Assembly: GCA_951813605.1 (NCBI GenBank)
Contig: OX638379.1
Coordinates: 5,716,062-5,780,061, forward strand
DNA: 64,000 nucleotides
Reading direction: 5' to 3'
From: an uncultured Bryobacterales bacterium
Lineage (GTDB): Bacteria; Acidobacteriota; Terriglobia; Bryobacterales; UBA6623
Below, in pieces: positions 55,709 to 64,000 of the stretch (positions are counted from its first letter, which is position 1; each line of letters starts with the position of its first letter). Below the pieces are notes generated by a model that did not search any database, was not told the origin of the DNA, and was given only the letters and a program-made list of their open reading frames with translations. A program made the translations under genes and the position numbers.

Positions 55709-55865
55709 ATTCGGTTCGGGGGCTTACGCGGCCTTTCCAAGCCGCTTGACCGGAATTCCCGCATTTCCGCAATGGGGCCGCCGCCGGCACCTGCTGCACG
55801 GGAGCCAACTCGGCATGCGACCGGGTCCGTCCGATGCAAGCCCATTCGCCCGGCATTGGCGAGAA

Positions 55866-55897
55866 CGAACACGGTCCGGTGTTCGAGTCCGTGTTCG
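55866..55897. other. Perfect 9-bp inverted repeat between the NHL and CRTAC1-B genes
   Basis: CGAACACGG (55866-55874) and CCGTGTTCG (55889-55897) flank a 14-base spacer, 158 bp after one gene and 86 bp before the next. It has no U tract, so an operator or mRNA hairpin is as likely as a terminator. Confidence 0.45.
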
Positions 55898-55982
55898 CCG
55901 ATTGCCGGCGACACCGATTTGTACACGCCCCAGGCTGGTAATTTGTGCCATTCGACAACCAAACTCGATATTCTTAGAGAGC

Positions 55983-57821
55983 GTGGAGAGGCGCGCTTTC
56001 CGATTGGCACAATTGTTGCATCGACTCCTTTTCGGAGCCGTTGTTCTGCCCGGCGCGGTGCTGGGCCAGGGAGTGGCTTCCAGCGGTGCCTCCGCCCAAC
56101 CGAAAAGACCTCTGCCGGAAGGCGTGACTCCACCTCTCGTCGAATATCGGGACATCGCCGCCGAGGCCGGATTGCGAGGCATCGCCATCTCCGGATCCTC
56201 GACTGACAAGAACTACATTGTCGAATCCACAGGAACTGGAGTCGCCATCATCGACTTCGACGGCGACGAGCTCCTTGATATCCTCCTGATCAGCGCCGAT
56301 CGCTTTGAAGAGGAAGATCCCGAGCCGCGACATTATCTGTTTAAGAACCTCGGGGGGCTCCGGTTCTCCGATGTCACCCAGGAATCCGGCATAGAGCATA
56401 CGGGATGGGCCCAGGGAGCCTGTGTCGGGGATATCAACGACGATGGCTTCGATGACATCGTGATCCCGCACTGGGGCCAGAACCGCCTCTACCGGAATCA
56501 AGGCGATGGTACGTTCCGAGAAGAATCCGCGAATCGCGGCCTCACGGAGAGCGTGCAGCGCTGGGGCACGGGTTGCGCATTCCTGGACTTCGACCGGGAC
56601 GGGGACCTGGATCTGTTCATCGCCAACTACCTGCGATTCGATCCTGCGAAGACCCCGAAGCCGGGCGAAGGTGCGGAATGCCGGTGGAAAGGCATGCCGG
56701 TGCTATGCGGCCCGCGCGGCCTGCCCGGCGAGTCGATGTCGCTATACGAAAACGATGGCAGCGGAATGTTCGCGGATGTTTCACAGCAGGCGGGCGTCGA
56801 GACGGAGAAGCTGTACTACGGGTTCACTCCCCTGACGGGGGACTTCGACAACGACGGCTGGACGGATGTCTACGTCGCGTGCGACTCGACTGCGAGCCTG
56901 TTCTTCCACAATCAGGGCGACGGGACTTTCGAAGAGATCGGTGTGATCTCCGGCACTGCCTACAACATGGACGGGCAGGAGCAAGCCGGCATGGGAGCAA
57001 CGGCGGGAGACTTTGACCTGGACGGGGACCTGGATATCTTCAAGACCAATTTCTCCAACGACACGCACACCCTGTATCTCAACGAGGGGATGCAGATGTT
57101 CATCGACGAAACCGTTACGACCGGCCTCGCGGTCAACACGCAGTACCTAGGCTGGGGCACCGCATTCTTGGACATTGACCACGACGGAAGAAAGGACATA
57201 TTCGTCGCCAACGGACATGTCTACCCTGCCGTCGACAAAGCCGGCGTGGGGGAATCATTTCACCAGCGCCGACTGGTCTATTGGAACTACGGCCGCGGCA
57301 GATTCCACGACATCAGCGATGCGGCGGGTCCGGGGGTGACGGACAAGCACTCTTCCCGGGGACTTGCTCTGGCGGATTTCGACAACGACGGCACGCTTGA
57401 GATTGTCACGGTGAACATGCACGAGGATCCGTCGCTCCTCAAGCAGTTCTCCCCCGTGGGTAATGTCGTCGTGATAGACGCGCGGCTGGAATCCGGCCGC
57501 ACCGCCATCGGATCGCGCATTCGCGTCGAATCCGGAGGTCGGAGCCAGATCGATGAAGTCCGAAGCGGCGGGTATCACATCTCGCAGGGAGACACGCGCG
57601 TTCATTTTGGGCTTGGGGAGGCGAGTTCGGCGGATGTAACCGTCACGTGGCCTGACGGGTCGGAAGATTCGCTGGAAGATGTGCAGGCCAACACGCGTAT
57701 CACCGTCCGTCAGGGGAAAGGATTGGTCAAGACGGTCGTTCTGAGGGGGCAGCAAGCCCCGCAGTCCAAGTCAGACGCCAAACCGGAGGGGCCGCAGTCC
57801 GTGAAGTCGGCGGATCACTGA
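55983..57821 (+). CDS. CRTAC1-family protein B (FG-GAP repeats plus ASPIC/UnbV)
   Basis: 612 residues from a GTG at 55983 preceded by AGAGAG; this start gives a signal peptide (LAQLLHRLLFGAVVLPGAVL, ending near GQG). Seven or so FG-GAP blocks fill residues 60-490: VAIIDFDGDELLDILLIS, VGDINDDGFDDIVIP, FLDFDRDGDLDLFIANY, TGDFDNDGWTDVYVAC, AGDFDLDGDLDIFKTNF, FLDIDHDGRKDIFVANG and ALADFDNDGTLEIVTVN. The ASPIC/UnbV domain closes the protein (GRTAIGSRIRVESGG, GDTRVHFGLGEASSADVTV). It lacks the TPR-like N-terminus of protein A. Its last 7 bp overlap the end of the convergent cytochrome gene. Confidence 0.92.
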   Translation: MERRAFRLAQLLHRLLFGAVVLPGAVLGQGVASSGASAQPKRPLPEGVTPPLVEYRDIAAEAGLRGIAISGSSTDKNYIVESTGTGVAIIDFDGDELLDILLISADRFEEEDPEPRHYLFKNLGGLRFSDVTQESGIEHTGWAQGACVGDINDDGFDDIVIPHWGQNRLYRNQGDGTFREESANRGLTESVQRWGTGCAFLDFDRDGDLDLFIANYLRFDPAKTPKPGEGAECRWKGMPVLCGPRGLPGESMSLYENDGSGMFADVSQQAGVETEKLYYGFTPLTGDFDNDGWTDVYVACDSTASLFFHNQGDGTFEEIGVISGTAYNMDGQEQAGMGATAGDFDLDGDLDIFKTNFSNDTHTLYLNEGMQMFIDETVTTGLAVNTQYLGWGTAFLDIDHDGRKDIFVANGHVYPAVDKAGVGESFHQRRLVYWNYGRGRFHDISDAAGPGVTDKHSSRGLALADFDNDGTLEIVTVNMHEDPSLLKQFSPVGNVVVIDARLESGRTAIGSRIRVESGGRSQIDEVRSGGYHISQGDTRVHFGLGEASSADVTVTWPDGSEDSLEDVQANTRITVRQGKGLVKTVVLRGQQAPQSKSDAKPEGPQSVKSADH

Positions 57822-59641
57822 GTGGCGGGCAAACCCTGCACTTGGCGCCACAGGCCCCGCATGAAGTCGTCCTCGGGAAACAACTCGACGAATTGCTGGA
57901 TCGTCTCGTGGGCGTCCCGATATCGCTTCAGATTGATGTACCGCAGGGCCAGCATCTTTCTCAGTCGCGGATTGAACGGCGCAGCCTCGACACCGCGAAC
58001 GAGAATGTCCGCGGATTCCTCTTGGCGTCCGGTCTGGGCCAAGAGTTCCGCTAGGTCCTCATAGGTCGAAGCAGGTTGCGAACCGGCATCGATCGCTTCC
58101 GTCAAGTAATCGATCGCTTCGGGCGCGCGGTTTTCCAGCTTGGCCTTGCGGCCAAGGGCAGCCAGCACCAATGGATCGTCTCCATGCTTCTCCGCCACTT
58201 CCGCAAGCAGGCCCAAGTAGCGCTCCGAGAAGTCGGGGCGCTTTGCCAGTAGCTCCCCGAACGCCTGAAACCGCACTTTCAGCGGCAACGACTCGCCGCC
58301 CGCGCCGGAAGGCCGATTGACATGGACGAGTTCCGGCAGGTCCGGGGTGGTCTGCTCGAAGGCCTCGGGAGGAAAGGCCTGGCCTGGGAATTTGACAATG
58401 CGGTGGTTTGTGAGCGAGGAGTGCGAGATCTCGGCAATGTCGCGCTTAGGCATGTGACAACCTGCGCAGTTGTTCGTCGGACGCGCGTCGGATGCGAGAC
58501 CGCAAGAGGAATCCTGGTGGCACTGGAGGCACTTCTGGCGATAGTAGGAAGCCCGTCCCTCCAACTCTGGCTGATTGTGGATTTCGTGGCAGGAGAAGCA
58601 GCTCAGGTCTCCCTCGCTACCGAGAAAGCACCTGCTGAGCTCCATCGAGGCGTTGTGCTCCAACAAGTCGGACTCGCGCGGATTGTCGCGGTCCGTGGGT
58701 AGCTTGAGGATCGCAACAGTTTCGTTGAGCCACTCGCCCGGACGGAAATCGAAATGGCCTCTTCCCTGCTGAAGCACCCGGGCGTCGCCTCCCTGGTGGC
58801 AGTTCATGCAAATGTTCTCGGCGAGCCGAGAAGGCAGCTTCAGCGGGTTAACGATCGCTCGGTCGTCGGCTTCGAGGTCCGCTAGCCGCGAGTTCGCGTG
58901 CTGTCTGCCCGGACCGTGGCAGTTCTCACAGCCGATCGCCAGTTCCGCAAAGGGTGGATCCGCGTAATGTCCCTCGCTGTCTCCGACTGGAACGGGCCGG
59001 CCGGCGTGACATTGCAAGCAAGCTGCGTGGATGGTCCGATTGAAACCATAGTCTTCGCCCCGCTTCGCAAATTCGTACCCTGGCGAGAGGTCCCAAGCAC
59101 CCTCGCGCCGATAGAAAGAGACCGGAGCTTGGACCAAGTGATTGCCTCGGCGCACGAGGTAGCTGAATCCATTGACTCCAGAGCCGATGACGTAAGCGAG
59201 CTTGTGGGCATTGTCGAACGGAGGCTTGTCGGTCGGGTTAGCTTCCATTTCGCGCTGATAGAAGCCATCGTGCCGTTCCTCAACAACGAATCGACGGTTT
59301 AGGGTGTCGCTTATCACTGGTTCGGAAGCATCGACCAGCGGGCGGATGCGGTCGTCAACCCTCGTCATTGAAGAACCCATGGCGGACGGCGTAAAGTCGT
59401 CGTGCAACGCTTGGTGACATCCGGCGCAGACGGCTGAACCTACATGCTCCTCCGACGCTGACGCTTCGCTCTGGGCAGATGGCTGTTGTCCAAAGGCGCC
59501 CTGCATTGCGCCGAAAATCTGAACTAGTGCCAGCGCGAGAGCCGGCTTCCAGGCCTGGCGCGAATACGAGCCCCCACCGAAGAGATCAAGCCGACCAATG
59601 AATGCCCAAGAAAGCCGCGCCGTGGTCTTGCTCGCCATCAC
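57815..59641 (-). CDS. Seven-haem cytochrome c with C-terminal TPR region
   Basis: 608 residues. A signal segment lies at about residues 31-51 (PALALALVQIFGAMQGAFGQ). Seven CxxCH haem motifs occur in order: CAGCH, CLQCH, CENCH, CMNCH, CFSCH, CLQCH, CAGCH, spread over residues about 72-395, in the style of cytochrome c554/NrfA-related doheme_c-type proteins. From about 455 to 600 there are about four TPR units (DPLVLAALGRKAKLENRAPE, LAELLAQTGRQEESADILVR). A periplasmic electron carrier or redox enzyme with a protein-docking tail is likely. It overlaps the CRTAC1-B gene end by 7 bp. Confidence 0.92.
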   Translation of the reverse strand: MMASKTTARLSWAFIGRLDLFGGGSYSRQAWKPALALALVQIFGAMQGAFGQQPSAQSEASASEEHVGSAVCAGCHQALHDDFTPSAMGSSMTRVDDRIRPLVDASEPVISDTLNRRFVVEERHDGFYQREMEANPTDKPPFDNAHKLAYVIGSGVNGFSYLVRRGNHLVQAPVSFYRREGAWDLSPGYEFAKRGEDYGFNRTIHAACLQCHAGRPVPVGDSEGHYADPPFAELAIGCENCHGPGRQHANSRLADLEADDRAIVNPLKLPSRLAENICMNCHQGGDARVLQQGRGHFDFRPGEWLNETVAILKLPTDRDNPRESDLLEHNASMELSRCFLGSEGDLSCFSCHEIHNQPELEGRASYYRQKCLQCHQDSSCGLASDARPTNNCAGCHMPKRDIAEISHSSLTNHRIVKFPGQAFPPEAFEQTTPDLPELVHVNRPSGAGGESLPLKVRFQAFGELLAKRPDFSERYLGLLAEVAEKHGDDPLVLAALGRKAKLENRAPEAIDYLTEAIDAGSQPASTYEDLAELLAQTGRQEESADILVRGVEAAPFNPRLRKMLALRYINLKRYRDAHETIQQFVELFPEDDFMRGLWRQVQGLPATQ

Positions 59642-60351
59642 CGTGTGAATCAGTCAAGCTTTCGCTCATCAGCACCAGCTAACTTACTGAATCGTCTCAC
59701 AACCGTCCCCGAAACACCCTGGTCCTGTTCTCTGGAGAGCCGTCCACTCACTGGCCTATGTACAGGGTCAATTGTAGTTTGCCGGGCGTTGCGGGGAGCA
59801 TCGCCCACGGCGCCAACCGTCGAGACGAGCAATTGAGAAAGCAGCACTTCAGGCCCGGCGGGCTCCCTCGCGTTTCGGAATAGAGTGCGAGCTCCTTCGC
59901 GATCAATCGCCGTTGCATACGAGAAACAGCCCATTGCCAGCGGGTCGACAGCCCCGTCCGGAAGGCTTGCTGCCAACCTAGCGGCATGCGCCCGCGGGAC
60001 GCCGCTCAACGATCACCGATCCGTCTACCCCAGACGCATCGGACGATCTGCGAGTTGTTCGGACCGAACTGGCCAGCCACGCTGCGAACCGCGATCTGAG
60101 ATGGCGCCGGGGCACGCAATCCGCCCCGGCCCGCAAATTGACCAGCACCGAGCGAATCGCGTGTAACGCCCTAACCCCCGTTCATGCCCATTCTTGGATT
60201 GGACTGCGCTGAGCTCGTTTTTCCGGCAGACGGCAAATCGATAGGCTAACCGCGAGTTTCGGTCGCTCCCAACGACTCCCGGACTGCATCCTGTAGAGCA
60301 AATAAAGGGATCGCTGCCATAGCAGGAAAAGTACACTAGATCAGAGGCAAC
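59642..60351. other. Divergent intergenic region between cytochrome c and PSD1-B
   Basis: About 710 bp upstream of both genes, so it should hold their promoters. I see TACACT at about 60331 upstream of PSD1-B but no good -35, and no gene. Confidence 0.4.
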
Positions 60352-63300
60352 ATGCATCGCTCAGCACTCGTCCTAGCCGTTTGGGGCACGATTTCCGTTT
60401 TATCCGCCGAACCGACTATCAATTCGGCGGCAGTCGACTTCCAGGCAGACGTTCGTCCGATCCTGGCGGATGCTTGTTTCGCCTGCCACGGTCCCGATAG
60501 CAACGCCCGCCAAGCAAGCCTGAGGCTGGACACTCGGGAGGGCGCCTTCGCCGATCGGGGGGGATACCGCGTCATCGTGCCGGGCAGCGCAGCGGAAAGC
60601 CGCCTCTACCAACGGATCAGCCACCCTCAGGAAATCGCCCGCATGCCGCCAGCATCCGCCGACCGCCATCCCACGGCCGAGCAGATCGAGACTATCAAGC
60701 GCTGGATCGATCAGGGTGCTGAATGGAGTGCGCACTGGGCTTACGACCCTCCGCGGAAACCGCAGCCCCCGGGGATGCGCGGCACGCGTTTCGTGATCAA
60801 CGAGATCGACGCATTTGTATTGGCACGACTTGAGGAGGAAGGATGGACCCTCGCGCCGGAAGCGGACAAGCGAACGCTAATGCGACGGCTCAGTCTGGAC
60901 TTGACGGGCTTGCCGCCGGATCCGACGGATGTGGAAGATTTTCTGAACGACACCTCGACGGAGGCCTATGAGAAACGGGTAGACAGCCTGCTCAACTCGC
61001 CGCATTATGGCGAGCGCATGGCGACGCAATGGCTGGACCTTGCGCGCTACGCCGACACGCACGGATTCCATATCGACGGGCGCCGGGACATGTGGCAGTG
61101 GCGCGACTGGGTGATCGAGGCATTCAACCGAAACAAGCCCTTCGACGAATTCACGATCGAGCAGCTCGCCGGCGACTTGCTGCCCAACGCGACCCACGAC
61201 CAGAGAATCGCCACCGGCTTCAACCGGAACCACATGATCAATCACGAGGGCGGCGCCATTGCGGCCGAGTACCACACCGAGTACGTGGTCGACCGCGTGG
61301 AAACGGTCTCCACTGTCTGGATGGCGATGACGATGGGATGTGCGCGCTGTCACGACCACAAGTACGACCCGATCAAACAGCGCGAATTCTACGAGTTCTA
61401 TGCATTCTTCAATTCCATCGACGAGCTGGGCCTCGACGGCGACAACGGAAACGCGGTTCCCATGCTGCAGCTGCCTGACCGCTCTCAGGAAGACAGGCTT
61501 GGACAGCTCGACGACGTGATCCGCTCCGTCCGGGCGGACCTTCCGGAGGCACGCGTCCAAAACGAGCTTGCCGACTGGGAACAGACCGCGCTCGCCACAA
61601 TCCCTCGGTCGAGCGGTGACGAGCTCGAAGCCCATTACGAAATGGAGGGAGGCTTTTCCGACTCCTCCGGGAATTATCGCCACGGCAGGATCATGCGAGG
61701 CGAGCCGCTATTCAGCAGTGCGAAGGCCGGCAAAGGTGCGCGTTTCGATGTCGACACTCATGTTGCGTTCCCAGGAACACGGAACTTTGACCTGTCTCAG
61801 CCTTTCACCGTGGCGTTTTGGATGCAGCACTCGGGTCTCGTCGAGAAGGGCGTCCTGCACAAGATGGACGGTCCCGAAACTCTGCGAGGACTAGGGCTCT
61901 CGCTGAGCCGCCCCGTTTCGATTCCAGACGAGCTCAGGCGCGAGTATCACCTCACGGTGCGCCTCTCCTCCTCGCCGAGAGAAGCGATAGTAGTCAAGAC
62001 TGAGAATCCTCTTGTCGACAAGAGAGGCGAAGACAGCACGTACCACATCGCCATCTCCTACGATGGCTCGGGGCGAGCCGCGGGCCTGCAGCTCCACCTC
62101 AACGGGGAAGCCGCCGAGTTCGCGATCCTCGATGACTCTCTCGCGAGCAGTCCAGGCAACAGCGCCCCGTTCGAGATCGGCGCGGGACGATTCGGCGGCC
62201 GCTACACCGGCACGCTCGACGACCTGCGGATTTACTCACGGGTTCTCGAGACGGACGACATCGCGCCGCTCGTAGCTCATGAACCAATCAGGTCGTTGCT
62301 TGGCGACCCGTATGTCGATTGCCAGAAGGTCCTTGCCGGCGTTCCGCCGAAGGCTGCTGACGACATTTACGCGCCCAAGCCGGACACCGTCGTCTCGCGA
62401 TGCCGGAGCCGCACCTCGAGGCTGAAAGCCTACTACTTGACCCACGCCGCCCCCGAGACGGATCGCCGCTTGCACGCAAGGCTGCAAGAACAGCAGCGCA
62501 TGCGATCCCAGCTTGCCGAAGCCGTGCCGAACGTGATGGTCATGAAGGAACTCCCGCAGGCGCGCGACACCTACATGCTGGGGCGGGGCGATTACCGCAA
62601 CCGCACCGAGAAGGTGTCACCCGGCACGCCGGGCTGGCTTCCTGCGTTTCCTGAAAACGCACCGCCCAACCGTCTTGGCCTGGCTCGGTGGATCGTGAGC
62701 CCTGAACACCCGCTGACAGCCCGCGTGGCGGTCAATCACTACTGGCAGTCCTACTTCGGCAACGGCTTGGTGCGGACGGCGGAGGACTTCGGCCTGCAGG
62801 GAGAGCTTCCCACGCACCCGGCACTTCTGGATTGGCTCGCGTGGGAATTCGTTGACAGTGGCTGGGATATCAAGGCGCTGCAGAAGAGAATCGTCATGTC
62901 GGCGACATACAGGCAGCGTTCGCAGCTGAGCCCGGAGCTGGCGGCGAGGGATCCGGAGAACCGCCTGCTGGCGCGGGGCCCGCGATACCGGCTCCTTGCA
63001 GAGTCCGTGCGGGACAACGCCCTCATCGCATCAGGCCTGCTGAACCGCCAGGTCGGCGGGCCGAGCGTGTTCCCCTACCAGCCTGAAGGCCTGTGGAAAG
63101 AGATGGCTTACGGAGACATGTTCACCGCCCAGGTCTACCGCCAGGGATCAGGGGCCGACCTGTACCGTCGCAGCATGTACACGTTCTGGAAGAGGACCAT
63201 CCCCCCGCCATCGCTAGGCGTGTTCGACGCGCCGGACAGAGAGAAGTGCATCGCCCGCCGTTCGCGCACGAACACGCCGCTGCAGGCCCTCGTCCTGATG

Positions 63301-63621
63301 AACGATCCAACATACGTCGAGGCGTCTCGCGCGCTGGCCGAGCGAATGGTTCGAGAGGGAGGCAGCGAGAGTTCGGACCGCGTCCGATTCGGCTACGAAC
63401 GCGCGCTGGCCCGGCCTCCAAGCGAAATCGAATCACGGCTTCTCGAGAATCTGGCGAACGAGCAAGAGGCCAAGTTCCGAAACGCGGCAGCACAGGCGCA
63501 GGAATTGCTGAGGGTAGGCGACATCCCAGCCGACGGGAGCATCCCAGCACCCGAACTCGCCGCCTGGACAGTCGTCGCGAGCAGCATCCTGAACCTCGAC
63601 GAAACGATAAGCAAGGAGTGA
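60352..63621 (+). CDS. PSD1/DUF1549/DUF1553 cytochrome c protein B with LamG-like insert
   Basis: 1089 residues; AGAGG lies 5 nt before the ATG and a short signal peptide (MHRSALVLAVWGTISVLSAE) follows. PSD1 haem motif CFACHGPD lies near residues 43-50 with REIARMPPAS-type sequence later; DUF1549 spans about 145-360 (INEIDAFVLARLEEEGW, GLPPDPTDV, WLDLARYADTHGFHIDGRRD), ending with haem motif CARCHDHK. Residues about 425-640 form a concanavalin/LamG-like beta-sandwich (HYEMEGGFSDSSGNYRHGRI, FTVAFWMQHSG, YTGTLDDLRIYSRVL), absent from PSD1-A. DUF1553 follows (HPLTARVAVNHYWQSYFGNG, RRSRTNTPLQALVLMNDPTY). The insert suggests carbohydrate or surface binding. Confidence 0.93.
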   Translation: MHRSALVLAVWGTISVLSAEPTINSAAVDFQADVRPILADACFACHGPDSNARQASLRLDTREGAFADRGGYRVIVPGSAAESRLYQRISHPQEIARMPPASADRHPTAEQIETIKRWIDQGAEWSAHWAYDPPRKPQPPGMRGTRFVINEIDAFVLARLEEEGWTLAPEADKRTLMRRLSLDLTGLPPDPTDVEDFLNDTSTEAYEKRVDSLLNSPHYGERMATQWLDLARYADTHGFHIDGRRDMWQWRDWVIEAFNRNKPFDEFTIEQLAGDLLPNATHDQRIATGFNRNHMINHEGGAIAAEYHTEYVVDRVETVSTVWMAMTMGCARCHDHKYDPIKQREFYEFYAFFNSIDELGLDGDNGNAVPMLQLPDRSQEDRLGQLDDVIRSVRADLPEARVQNELADWEQTALATIPRSSGDELEAHYEMEGGFSDSSGNYRHGRIMRGEPLFSSAKAGKGARFDVDTHVAFPGTRNFDLSQPFTVAFWMQHSGLVEKGVLHKMDGPETLRGLGLSLSRPVSIPDELRREYHLTVRLSSSPREAIVVKTENPLVDKRGEDSTYHIAISYDGSGRAAGLQLHLNGEAAEFAILDDSLASSPGNSAPFEIGAGRFGGRYTGTLDDLRIYSRVLETDDIAPLVAHEPIRSLLGDPYVDCQKVLAGVPPKAADDIYAPKPDTVVSRCRSRTSRLKAYYLTHAAPETDRRLHARLQEQQRMRSQLAEAVPNVMVMKELPQARDTYMLGRGDYRNRTEKVSPGTPGWLPAFPENAPPNRLGLARWIVSPEHPLTARVAVNHYWQSYFGNGLVRTAEDFGLQGELPTHPALLDWLAWEFVDSGWDIKALQKRIVMSATYRQRSQLSPELAARDPENRLLARGPRYRLLAESVRDNALIASGLLNRQVGGPSVFPYQPEGLWKEMAYGDMFTAQVYRQGSGADLYRRSMYTFWKRTIPPPSLGVFDAPDREKCIARRSRTNTPLQALVLMNDPTYVEASRALAERMVREGGSESSDRVRFGYERALARPPSEIESRLLENLANEQEAKFRNAAAQAQELLRVGDIPADGSIPAPELAAWTVVASSILNLDETISKE

Positions 63622-63628
63622 CCGCATC

Positions 63629-64000
63629 ATGAATCCCACCCTCGAACGCAAGCTCTTGGTCACTCGGCGCCAATTCTTTGGGTGCACAGCCACCGGAATC
63701 GGCCCTGCTGCGCTGTCGTGCCTGCTTTCCGGGCAAGGCTATGCCGCCACCCAAGGATCTGCCGCCGGAGCGGGCGGCCTACCAGATCTCCCGCATTTCG
63801 CCCCTAAGGCCAAGCGGGTCATATACATGTTCCAGTCCGGGGCTCCGTCCCAGATCGACCTGTTCGACCACAAGCCGATGCTGCGGGAATTCCACGGGCA
63901 GGACCTGCCCGACACAGTTCGAAAGGGCCAGCGGATCACTGGAATGACCTCCGGGCAGGACCGCTTGCCGGTCGCCGCTTCGGTGTTCGAGTTCCGGAAA
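63629..64000 (+). CDS. DUF1501 protein B, N-terminal part (runs off the window)
   Basis: The first 124 codons are visible. AAGGAG lies 10 nt before the ATG, inside the end of PSD1-B, whose stop is only 7 nt away. The N-terminus has a twin-arginine motif (TRRQFFGCTATGIGPAALSC, residues 13-32) and then the DUF1501 start: KAKRVIYMFQSGAPSQIDLF, DHKPMLREFHGQDLP. It is the partner of PSD1-B, repeating the PSD1-then-DUF1501 order seen on the minus strand at 23-27 kb. Confidence 0.92.
   Translation, partial: MNPTLERKLLVTRRQFFGCTATGIGPAALSCLLSGQGYAATQGSAAGAGGLPDLPHFAPKAKRVIYMFQSGAPSQIDLFDHKPMLREFHGQDLPDTVRKGQRITGMTSGQDRLPVAASVFEFRK

Overview
The window is about 64 kb of GC-rich DNA that reads as the accessory part of an Acidobacteriota chromosome, probably Bryobacterales/Solibacter-like. 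This placement is an inference from gene families. The window carries several Oar-type TonB-dependent receptors with the DLPLNGRNFTQLL signature, PSD1 (planctomycete cytochrome c/DUF1549/DUF1553) and DUF1501 gene pairs, CRTAC1 (FG-GAP plus ASPIC/UnbV) proteins, long TPR proteins, formylglycine sulfatases and a seven-haem cytochrome c. No rRNA, tRNA or CRISPR array was seen.

Layout. 1-5.7 kb: a tyrosine-recombinase remnant, a two-subunit molybdenum hydroxylase (IorA/IorB type), a UbiC-like gene and debris of DUF4238-like and alpha/beta-hydrolase genes. 5.8-10.5 kb: a minus-strand operon of two amidohydrolases, a 44-residue membrane peptide and a sodium:solute symporter. 10.5-11.3 kb: a broken hydrolase C-terminus meeting a broken serine recombinase. 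12.0-15.4 kb: a compact operon of membrane protein, winged-helix regulator, cis-prenyltransferase (UppS family) and B12-binding radical SAM enzyme, behind a near-consensus promoter with an inverted repeat. This is the best candidate here for an undescribed system. 15.6-23.0 kb: decayed mobile and transport DNA (IS3 remnant, gutted ABC exporter, internally deleted IS256 element, frameshifted HTH gene, a dispersed repeat), with one intact SRPBCC gene.

23.0-36.4 kb: DUF1501/PSD1 pair, a PSD1 pseudogene, a sulfatase, a TPR protein and an intact TonB receptor. 36.7-40.6 kb: two IS1634-family elements side by side, the second with a nonsense codon. 41.2-49.7 kb: a second TPR/CRTAC1/TonB-receptor set, in which the receptor is broken twice, and the remnant of a third receptor. 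50.4-51.8 kb: an AAA/DUF4143 ATPase whose start codon directly abuts five 22-bp direct repeats. 52.7-64 kb: sulfatase, NHL-repeat protein, CRTAC1 protein, seven-haem cytochrome, and a second PSD1/DUF1501 pair that runs off the window.

How the genes may work together. The receptor, TPR, CRTAC1, sulfatase, PSD1/DUF1501 and multihaem genes occur in two parallel sets. They look like duplicated envelope modules for capture and oxidative or desulfating breakdown of complex, perhaps sulfated, organic matter. The many frameshifted or truncated neighbours point to active decay and turnover in this region. Several genes have a -10-like hexamer 6-9 nt before the start codon, suggesting leaderless transcripts.
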